A DNA stretch of 13,688 bases, taken from the NCBI GenBank assembly GCA_017990305.1, contig JAGNOB010000011.1, forward strand, positions 1 through 13,688. Reading direction: 5' to 3'. The notes under the pieces are model-generated. The model had not been told where the DNA came from, made no database searches, and saw only the letters and a program-made list of their open reading frames with translations. Origin of the DNA: Leucobacter sp. Its GTDB lineage: Bacteria > Actinomycetota > Actinomycetes > Actinomycetales > Microbacteriaceae. Position 1 is the first letter of the stretch. Each line of letters begins with the position of its first letter. The translations under genes and the position numbers were made by a program. Positions 7,201 to 12,886 of the stretch are shown here, one piece after another.

Positions 7201-8550
7201 GCCCTCAGCCGCACCCGTTTGCCTGGTGTGCGGCAGCCATGATGCCCACTCCCAGTCGCCCTCTCGCCCGCCGTCGCAGAAGACACCGATCGTGAGGTCT
7301 GCTGGTCCGCAGTGCACCGCTGCCTGCAGCACGAGGCTACGAGCAAGGGCCAGCGCACCGTCGCGGTCGCCAACAATACCGACGACACCAGCGTCGTTCA
7401 GGTCGGCGAGCACAGGCGCCGCCGACAGGTGAGTCGCTTCGAGCGCAGTCTTCACGCGATCATCAAGCTTTGTCGAGCCGCGCGAATCGAGCTCGGGCTT
7501 CCATGGCACATCACCCACGCCGATGTGTAGGTTGAGGTAGTCGTGCGCATCGGGTCGGCGCTGCCACATGAGCGTCGAGGGGAGGATCGCTCTGCGCATG
7601 ACCACCGCTGGGTCGGGGATCATCTCCTGCCGCCGCGCGCTCTCCTCAGCGGCAGCCCGAGTGGCCTCCTCACCGAACTCCTCAAGAGCTTTCGCGAAGC
7701 GCTCCTCTTCCTCCTGCAGGTTCTTCTTGCGCCGTCGCTTCTGCTCAAAGTACATTCCGACGGCCATGATCGGGCTGAGCATCGCGAACATCGCGAAGCG
7801 CATGTCGCCGAGCACGATGACAAGCACGCCCGCCATGACGAGCGGAGCAGCGACAGTGATGATGCTGAACTTGCTGGCCGGGGGCACCTCGCGCGGAGCG
7901 GGCGGTTCGATCGGCTCAGCGGCGGGCGGGCGGCCCGGGCGCGGAGGCCGGTTGAAGGGCGCCGTCGCGGCCGGCGTGAGGTTTCGGAGCGACCCCGGTG
8001 CTGGCGCGACCGGCTCGGCGAGTTGGGGGCGAATATTGAGGGCGGCACCGCCGACAACGACCGTGCGCACCGATGTGATGAGCACGCCATCCTCGTCGAC
8101 CCGCTCGCCATCGACGAAGGTGCCGTTGGTGGAACCGGGATCGCGTAGCCTCACGCCATCTGCTTCGAGTTCGACCGTGCAGTGCTCCCACGAAGCCGAC
8201 TCGGTTGGCAGCACGAGGTCTGCCTGCGGAGACCGCCCAATGACGAGCCTGCGATGCGTCGGCACGGGCACGGCGTCGCGTGTCTCAAGCCCTCCGCCAA
8301 CAGCCACGTTCCAGCCGGACATGGCCTGCACCTTGGGTTCAGCGGCCCGGGTGATGAGCGACCCCTCAAGAAGAATGAGATCTTCCATGGGCGCCTGCGG
8401 TGACACAAGCTGCCCGTCGAGCAACAGCGGCTCTTCGCCCACCCCTCCGACGCCAGAGCTGTGAAGCAGCTCAGCGAGGGTCGCCTGTTTTTGCCAAGCA
8501 ACGAGGTCTACGACCTCGCGGGTGCCACTGAGGTCAATGAGAATTCTCAC
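4249..8550 (-). CDS. essC-like: FHA-domain EssC/EccC-like type VII secretion ATPase
   Basis: The 1433-aa protein has the full EssC layout. Residues 1-70 form a small beta-rich unit that could be a degenerate first FHA or a ubiquitin-like fold. Residues 100-175 are an FHA domain (GRSPQADLVLP at 105-115, S120/H123, DPGSTNGTFVDG at 137-148), the phosphothreonine-binding fold. A proline-rich linker leads to two membrane helices (about 229-247 and 252-268) and a charged helix. Three FtsK/SpoIIIE-type ATPase domains follow. Domain 1 has Walker A GTTGSGKS (652-659), Walker B LLLVIDEF (D760, E761) and ATQRP (793-797), so it looks active. Domain 2 has GIPGSGTT (992-999), with Thr for the P-loop Lys, and LIDGF (D1082, no following Glu). 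Domain 3 has GPARSGKS (1257-1264) and LLLVDD (D1329, D1330). Such ATPases drive export of WXG100-type helical-hairpin proteins. The start is GTG at 8550, with GGGAG nine bases upstream. It is the last gene of the operon. Confidence 0.92.
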   Translation of the reverse strand: MRILIDLSGTREVVDLVAWQKQATLAELLHSSGVGGVGEEPLLLDGQLVSPQAPMEDLILLEGSLITRAAEPKVQAMSGWNVAVGGGLETRDAVPVPTHRRLVIGRSPQADLVLPTESASWEHCTVELEADGVRLRDPGSTNGTFVDGERVDEDGVLITSVRTVVVGGAALNIRPQLAEPVAPAPGSLRNLTPAATAPFNRPPRPGRPPAAEPIEPPAPREVPPASKFSIITVAAPLVMAGVLVIVLGDMRFAMFAMLSPIMAVGMYFEQKRRRKKNLQEEEERFAKALEEFGEEATRAAAEESARRQEMIPDPAVVMRRAILPSTLMWQRRPDAHDYLNLHIGVGDVPWKPELDSRGSTKLDDRVKTALEATHLSAAPVLADLNDAGVVGIVGDRDGALALARSLVLQAAVHCGPADLTIGVFCDGGREGDWEWASWLPHTRQTGAAEGVRWMSNQREGSSAMLRTLVDNIDSLPTPTMLTVVDSEVLTEGREAPARELLGHGRRVPGGIERVAANTRKVSGVVIAATADQLPAACTVVVDIGADAAATVDQPEERTRVNDVIIAGVSQSQADRTARNLSRFEDPELVVPGASLPALVRLPELLDSQALTAETVRDLWATAPGLSTPIGLGENGPLSLDLVKDGPHGLVGGTTGSGKSEFLRSFVAGLAARNDPTQLNFILVDFKGGAAFKACERLPHTIGTISNLDEQLADRAIRALEAEMQRRQRLFAEAGEDVDNLPAYLATQPAEPLPRLLLVIDEFAMLAKDFPDVLASLVSVGAVGRTLGVHMVLATQRPAGVVNDDILANTNLRVALRVQSREDSANVIGVPSAASIGRAQTGRAYVKLGQDDITPVQTALVTGRPQEAISERVQIRDVGLFGALIPRTTNTSARAADANDLDLLIDAVVEANDAAGFAPPRQVWPEALGERVSLAGYELEAAAGPADQMARPQPAVGGLVGDTVRVALADEPDEQRQIPVGWDMSEGNLLLMGIPGSGTTTTLATIALTLGASVDPAELDILTLDMGSRGLAAVGRLPHSVAYVGAGAGAKERQVRFLRYLKSEFNRRRESHAPARRAVILIDGFAALRDEFQDYEGQQLLDDFYRIYADGPALGMHFAMSTSRAKAVPSAVDEVTTQRWVYRLADAYDYSSLGVKGKTVPAPVPGRCVDVTSLVQMHVATPDLGLEHAVTEAKQRWSATPQKADAIGTLPDVVPAASIAGHLRLEGEPIHLPVGIREDTLQPAVLELYEGEHALVAGPARSGKSTLLLAIAQSAMALPGGQRPAVWGVFDRRSPLRNAGLDRVAESPEDIPALLASLRLERGRVLLLVDDAERVADSDQSLAGLVTTPPTGLTVVAAGRAADLRGLYGHWTKVLQKSRCGVMLQPDTDYDGELLSVRLPRTSPVAMTPGRGYATSGGGVTLIQAASPGGDDPL

Positions 8551-8590
8551 AGAGCCTTACTCCCTTTCGCGCACTTGCTCGTCACGCTGG

Positions 8591-8613
8591 CGGGACGCCT
8601 GCCCGACGTCCCG
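8591..8613 (-). promoter_or_regulatory. Intercistronic hairpin
   Basis: CGGGACG (8591-8597) and CGTCCCG (8607-8613) form a perfect 7-bp GC-rich stem with a 9-base loop. It starts three bases after the stop of the binding-protein gene and 40 bases before the ATPase start. There is no T-tract, so it is not a typical terminator; it could protect the upstream message end or lower ATPase expression relative to the upstream genes. Confidence 0.4.
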
Positions 8614-8616
8614 AGC

Positions 8617-10038
8617 CTACTGCGATTGATCTTCAGCGAACCACACGAGCGCGTCTGCTTCCGCGCCCAACGCGGGACGCAGTCCGAGCTGCTGCGCAGT
8701 GGCGTACAGCTCAACAACAGGGCCCGACACGACCTGCTTCGAGGTGAAATCGAGCTCAGCCGCAGTGATCGCGTCGCCTGCAACGAGGCTGAGATCGCCG
8801 AGCGCCTCGCCCACCTTTGCTGGATCGGTGCTGCCTGCATCTGCGACCGCACGCGAGAACGCGAGCATCGCATCATGTGCTCGACTGTCCGCGCCAGAGG
8901 AGACCTCTGCGAAGGGTGTGTCGTTCGCAAGGTTCGAGATCTTTGTGTTGGCACTGATTTGCCGCAGAGAAGCGAGGAAGGCTGACATTGAGCGGCCTCG
9001 CCCGTCCTTGCTCAGCGCAACAGCGTCGTCGGTGTCAAACCCAAATGTCCGAAGCGAGGGCGAGATCGCAGCCTCGTTCGCAACGAGGGCGTCTGCGAAC
9101 CCGGGGCTCGCCGCGCTGCCCGTGAGCAGTATGGGTACGGTGACATTTCGCGACTGCAGCTGTTGAACGATGGTCGCTTGGATCACGGGTGAGCCACTCA
9201 GCACGATCACGTCGGCCGGTTGCTTGGGCGGCTCGGGGGTTTCGGTTGCTTCTTCGTCGCCGGTTCCACCGCTGTAACCGCCGTGCGAGAGTGGGTCACT
9301 GCCAGTCAGCTGGGCCACTTCCATTGCGAGTGCTTCTGCCCCGGTGCCCGATTGGAACGTCACTGAGTCCGCAATCGTTACTCCCTCGGGAAGCCCGGCA
9401 CCCGCGTTCACGAAGAGGGGCCGGTCGTAGGATCCGAGAGTCTCGGTCAGTTTCTCGGCCATGGCCTCATTCGTTGGCGCCATCGACCAAACCTGCTTCG
9501 AGTCGGCGGGCGCCTGCCCAAACGGCAGAATCACTGGCAGGCCGTGCTCGGAGGCGATACCAAGACCGGAGGCGACCTGGGGGCCGGTGCTCGCGTAGAT
9601 GATCCCGGCGACGCCCTGCTCGGTGAGCGACGTGACCGCTTCTTCCGCCCCTGCGGGCGTGCCACGGTCGTTTTCGACAACGAGCTCAGTCTCGGTGCCG
9701 CCGAGGGCAAGCCGCTCGCGTGCTACGACGGCGCCCTCCGCTGCCGCAGCCCACTCCGAGCCAACCGCGCTGCCGGATCCGGTCGTCACGATGATCCCAA
9801 TCTTGGTGCCCGCGGGAACGTCGCCTTGTTTGATCGGCAGCGGCACCGAGACGGCGACGGGATCTGCTGGGGGTGTCGCGTTTGCGCGCACGAGTCCGAT
9901 TGCCCACACCGCAGCGATAGCAACGAGAACGATACAACCGATGAGTATGAGGAGGCCACGCTTAGAACGCCACTGGAACCGTGCTTTCTCGGTCTCAGCA
10001 GGCTCAATGGCCTCGGTCAGCTCCTGCTTGTCGCTCAC
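8617..10038 (-). CDS. Membrane-anchored periplasmic-binding-fold (type I) protein
   Basis: The 473-aa protein has a cytoplasmic N-terminus of about 26 residues with basic residues before one helix (28-50), then an extracytoplasmic domain. That domain reads like the leucine/branched-chain amino acid binding family (Peripla_BP_6, type I fold): KIGIIVTTGSGSAVGSEW (79-96) at the first strand, VAGIIYAS (143-150), PVILPFG (168-174) and a C-terminal SRAHDAMLAFSRAVADAG (385-402) followed by STDPAKVGEAL, which is typical of such receptors. An acidic, Gly/Pro-rich loop at about 251-275 probably interrupts the fold. It has no lipobox and is tethered by a transmembrane helix, and no ABC permease or ATPase is next to it. 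A structural or sensing part in the secretion locus is therefore more likely than nutrient import, though ligand binding is possible. The GTG start overlaps the stop of the upstream lipoprotein gene as GTGA, so translation is likely coupled. Confidence 0.8.
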   Translation of the reverse strand: MSDKQELTEAIEPAETEKARFQWRSKRGLLILIGCIVLVAIAAVWAIGLVRANATPPADPVAVSVPLPIKQGDVPAGTKIGIIVTTGSGSAVGSEWAAAAEGAVVARERLALGGTETELVVENDRGTPAGAEEAVTSLTEQGVAGIIYASTGPQVASGLGIASEHGLPVILPFGQAPADSKQVWSMAPTNEAMAEKLTETLGSYDRPLFVNAGAGLPEGVTIADSVTFQSGTGAEALAMEVAQLTGSDPLSHGGYSGGTGDEEATETPEPPKQPADVIVLSGSPVIQATIVQQLQSRNVTVPILLTGSAASPGFADALVANEAAISPSLRTFGFDTDDAVALSKDGRGRSMSAFLASLRQISANTKISNLANDTPFAEVSSGADSRAHDAMLAFSRAVADAGSTDPAKVGEALGDLSLVAGDAITAAELDFTSKQVVSGPVVELYATAQQLGLRPALGAEADALVWFAEDQSQ

Positions 10039-12725
10039 TTGTTACCCCCGGTGACATGGAAGCTGTAAATTGTTTGCGTGCTTGCTCCACCGGGGACATC
10101 GAGGTGGAATGCGGGAAGCGTCGTCGCCGCTTCAAGCGCTGCCTCAAATTGAGCCTGCCGGAGCATGATTGTCGCGATGTCCTCAGAGCGTACGTTCGCG
10201 AAGCCAGAAGCGTGCTGTGACGCCAGGGCGAGCTGGAAATCTGCGGTGCTCGATTTCGCAGCGGATGCCGACATCGCACCGAGAATGCCAGTACCGCGGA
10301 CCTGAGGATTACCCAGGTCTAGGATCACACGGTTCAGGCTGTCAGCGAGTACCTTCGAGGCACCGTCAACGTCACGGGTCGAGGCCGCAGTCGACTTATC
10401 GAGCTGCTCGAGCGCCGCACCAGTCCTATCGTCAAGCGCCGCCACTGACTCCGAGTATCCGTTGTCAATCGCAGTCTTCTGCCCATCGATCTGCGTTTTT
10501 GCATCCGCGAGCATTGTCGTGGATGTTGAACGAAGACCGCGGATAGTTGTCTCGTAGGAACGCGCGATAGCGGCCTGTCCACGGTCGACGCGTTCGGTGA
10601 TCACGCGGACCTGTGTGTCGACGTCATCGGACACTGCGGCTGTCGTCTCCTCAGCCGCGTCTTGGAAGGCCGAGTTCAGCTCAGCCGCGAGTGACTCCTC
10701 GCGGTCGGCAATGGCGCTGAGGCTTTCCCCGAGGACGTCAACATGCTCGCCCGCAAGCTGCCGCAGTTCGCGGAGCTTTGCGACAGTCTGCTGCAGGCCA
10801 GTTTCGCCGCCGCCGATCTCGCCCAGCTGTGCGTTCACGCGCCGCTGCAGTGCGCGGAGTGTGGTGCGAAGCTCTGCAAGGCTGGAGTTCGCGGCCGTCG
10901 GATGAGTCTGTGCCACGACGTCTTGCCAGTGCGCGACCTGCGATGCGAGCCGCGTTTCGAGCGTTCCGTTCTCCGGGGTGAAGTCCTGAGGAGTGACGCC
11001 GTCGCACTTCGTGTCAACGAGCTCTCCTCGCAGCACGTCGAGTTGCTCTTCATCGATCTCATTCGACCCGTCGGCGAGCGCGCAAATGTCGTCCGCGAGC
11101 TTCTTCGGCAGTGCCGTGAGCGTTGCATTTCCACGCCCGTCGAGTTCGGAGAGCGCTTGACGCGCAGTGGTTTGAACGGCTCCGAGCGCGTCGGCGGATT
11201 CCGATGCCGCAGCCACCAGGTCAGAGATTTCAGACCAGACGGCGACGTCGTTCGAGCCATCCTCGACCTCAGCAAGCAACGCATCGAGCTGGGTGAGATC
11301 CGCAGTCAAGTTGGTGTGCTGCTCGCCAGCCGCCCCGAGTGCGTCGGTATCAAGCGAGGCCACGATGCTTTCGCCTCGAGTCACAAGCTCTTCCATGGAG
11401 TTCAGCACCTGCCGCTTGGCTCCGAGGAGCGAACAGGTCATTGAGGGGTCGCTCTCAGCGTTGCAGGTCTCGTCATTTGGATCGACCGGGCCGAGGGTCG
11501 CAGCGATCTCAGAAAGGATGACGTCCTTGCAGTCAGCATTCGCCGTGGCGAATCCTTCAAGTTGACCCGCCAGTTGGAGGAACGTCGAGTAGAGCGTGCC
11601 GCTACCTTCTCCCACGTCAGCCTTGGCGCTACAGCCCTCGCCCGTGACCAGTCGCGGCGGCGTTCCACGGGTGTCGCCGAGCATGCCGTGCATTGATCCC
11701 ACGATCTGTGAGAGCTGCGAGCTCATTCCGGAGTGGGTGCCCGTCACAGTGCTGGCGAGGTCGGTCTGTAGCGCGCCGAGCTGCTGGCCGAGCGACTGCA
11801 TCTCCGCGCTCAACGACTCAGTACTATCGGCGAGCCGCTGTACAGCCCGAGTTCCCAACGTCCTTGAGGTCTCTCCAAGATCCTTCCGGACCTCTGAAAT
11901 CGTGTCGCCGGCGCGGTTGAGCACGCCGTTGACGTCGGTGACAAGCCCGATCGCTCGCTGCTGCATTCCGAGTTCTGACGACGACTGTGAATCGAAAGCC
12001 GACGTCACAACGCCATCGAAGCTGAGGTCGGTTTGGAGGCCGACCTGCACCGCAATGTCGATGTCAGGAACAGTAAAGTCTTGGACATCTGCGGTCAGCT
12101 TAAACGTGGTCGTCGCTTCGGTCTGCGGAGGAGCAAGCAGCGTTGCCCACTGCACAACAGAATCACCAGCGGGTGTGACGCTCACAACACCGCTCGTCCC
12201 GTTGTCTTCCGCGCCGAAGGCGAGCCGGTCTGGTTTAACTCCCTCGAGCGTCGTCGACGCAGCGATGCTGAGCGGTGCGCCCACGAGCGCTGGGGTCACA
12301 CGAGACTGGCCAGCCGCATCATATGTGAGCTCTTGCGAGGCGACAGTCAGGTTTTCGAGCGAGATCGCAATCTCGACTTTGCCGTCGTACCCGGCAAGAT
12401 CTGCGAGGTCGGCTCCCCCACCCTCGTCCGTGCGATAGCTGGTCGTAACTCTGACAGGAAGATCCGAGACCACATCGCGCGTCTCATAGTTGACGAGTTC
12501 ACTGGTCGACCGGCCGGTCGTCTCGTCAAGGTAAATGGCGGAGCCATCGATCGCCGCAACCGCCCCGTTCGAGCCTACGTTGACTGCGACTGACTGCAAC
12601 ACACGAGTCGTTGCCACGTCGTCGGGGGTCGCTGCCGAGCAGCCAGCTGCCGCGAGCAGAGCTGCCACCGCCACCACAGAGGTCGCAAGCGTCAAGCGCC
12701 GACGTTGGGAAGGGAGTAGGTGCAT
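10035..12725 (-). CDS. Large coiled-coil lipoprotein with EsaA/YhgE-like head
   Basis: The 896-aa protein starts with a lipoprotein signal peptide: basic RRR at 8-10, a hydrophobic core at 11-27 and a lipobox-like AAAGC ending at C29 (Ala at -3 is acceptable but not ideal). Residues 35-250 are beta-rich. The segment LPVRVTTSYRTDEG (89-102) followed by DLAGYDGKVEIAISLEN (109-125) resembles, from memory, the extracellular strands of YhgE/Pip/EsaA-like Gram-positive proteins (LPV-x-V-x-x-SY-x-LDG ... LAGKSGKV). Residues about 255-345 and 430-800 are Ala/Leu/Glu/Gln-rich with heptad-like spacing and should form long coiled coils. Six cysteines follow the lipidated one (365, 399, 421, 431, 548, 574). 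There is no C-terminal membrane segment, whereas EsaA has several. It is the first gene of the operon and overlaps the next by four bases. The ATG start has GAGGAG eight bases upstream. It could be an envelope-spanning scaffold; its function is unproven. Confidence 0.85.
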   Translation of the reverse strand: MHLLPSQRRRLTLATSVVAVAALLAAAGCSAATPDDVATTRVLQSVAVNVGSNGAVAAIDGSAIYLDETTGRSTSELVNYETRDVVSDLPVRVTTSYRTDEGGGADLADLAGYDGKVEIAISLENLTVASQELTYDAAGQSRVTPALVGAPLSIAASTTLEGVKPDRLAFGAEDNGTSGVVSVTPAGDSVVQWATLLAPPQTEATTTFKLTADVQDFTVPDIDIAVQVGLQTDLSFDGVVTSAFDSQSSSELGMQQRAIGLVTDVNGVLNRAGDTISEVRKDLGETSRTLGTRAVQRLADSTESLSAEMQSLGQQLGALQTDLASTVTGTHSGMSSQLSQIVGSMHGMLGDTRGTPPRLVTGEGCSAKADVGEGSGTLYSTFLQLAGQLEGFATANADCKDVILSEIAATLGPVDPNDETCNAESDPSMTCSLLGAKRQVLNSMEELVTRGESIVASLDTDALGAAGEQHTNLTADLTQLDALLAEVEDGSNDVAVWSEISDLVAAASESADALGAVQTTARQALSELDGRGNATLTALPKKLADDICALADGSNEIDEEQLDVLRGELVDTKCDGVTPQDFTPENGTLETRLASQVAHWQDVVAQTHPTAANSSLAELRTTLRALQRRVNAQLGEIGGGETGLQQTVAKLRELRQLAGEHVDVLGESLSAIADREESLAAELNSAFQDAAEETTAAVSDDVDTQVRVITERVDRGQAAIARSYETTIRGLRSTSTTMLADAKTQIDGQKTAIDNGYSESVAALDDRTGAALEQLDKSTAASTRDVDGASKVLADSLNRVILDLGNPQVRGTGILGAMSASAAKSSTADFQLALASQHASGFANVRSEDIATIMLRQAQFEAALEAATTLPAFHLDVPGGASTQTIYSFHVTGGNK

Positions 12726-12733
12726 CGTAGAGG

Positions 12734-12739
12734 CTCCTC
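12734..12739 (-). promoter_or_regulatory. Ribosome binding site of the lipoprotein gene
   Basis: GAGGAG on the - strand lies eight bases before the ATG at 12725. It is the strongest Shine-Dalgarno in the operon and fixes this start. Confidence 0.75.
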
Positions 12740-12804
12740 AATTAATTTCGAATGCATGCCACGTAGTTGCGGCTTCGCTCCCCCCGGCCGAAAACTCGCA
12801 ACGA

Positions 12805-12833
12805 AAAATACGTTCGGTTCAGTCTAGACACAA
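12805..12833 (-). promoter_or_regulatory. Candidate promoter of the lipoprotein-binding protein-ATPase operon
   Basis: On the - strand, TTGTGT (12828-12833) and TATTTT (12805-12810) are separated by 17 bases, a vegetative sigma-factor-like spacing with 3/6 and 4/6 matches to the consensus boxes. It would give a leader of about 70 bases before the lipoprotein ATG. The region is clearly AT-richer than the surroundings. A TAGACT a little upstream (12820-12825) is an alternative -10. Confidence 0.4.
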
Positions 12834-12864
12834 AAAAAGAAATCGCTCGACACTGTCTCGTGCG
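12832..12864 (-). terminator. Probable terminator of the upstream secreted-protein gene
   Basis: On the - strand, CGCaCGA (12858-12864) pairs with TCGaGCG (12844-12850) around a 7-base loop with one A-A mismatch, and is followed directly by ATTTCTTTTTTT (12832-12843). The stem is modest, but the T-tract is the only long one in the window. It begins about 22 bases after the stop of the upstream gene. Confidence 0.5.
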
Positions 12865-12886
12865 CTTTCGCGGTCTCTTCGCGTTA

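Noticed and set aside
7568..8464. 298-codon open frame on the + strand opposite the ATPase gene
   Set aside because: The product is Ser/Arg/Pro-rich with no domain pattern and lies fully antisense to the FHA and transmembrane region of a clear gene. Long antisense frames are expected at this GC content; the same holds for 6335-7183, 11596-12438 and 2750-3397.
4249..8550. DNA translocase FtsK of cell division
   Set aside because: It has FHA, two membrane helices and three tandem ATPase domains, and no gamma (winged-helix) domain. That is EssC/EccC and not FtsK architecture.
8617..10038. ABC-type amino acid importer component
   Set aside because: The fold fits, but there is no permease or importer ATPase in the window, no lipobox, and the gene is coupled to non-transport neighbours.
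10035..12725. Phage tape-measure protein
   Set aside because: Length and coiled coils fit, but it has a lipoprotein signal peptide, internal cysteines and no phage genes around it.
12726..12886. Hidden WXG100 substrate gene in the largest gap of the operon region
   Set aside because: The gap is only 161 bases, too short for a protein of about 100 residues, and no W-x-G motif frame is present.
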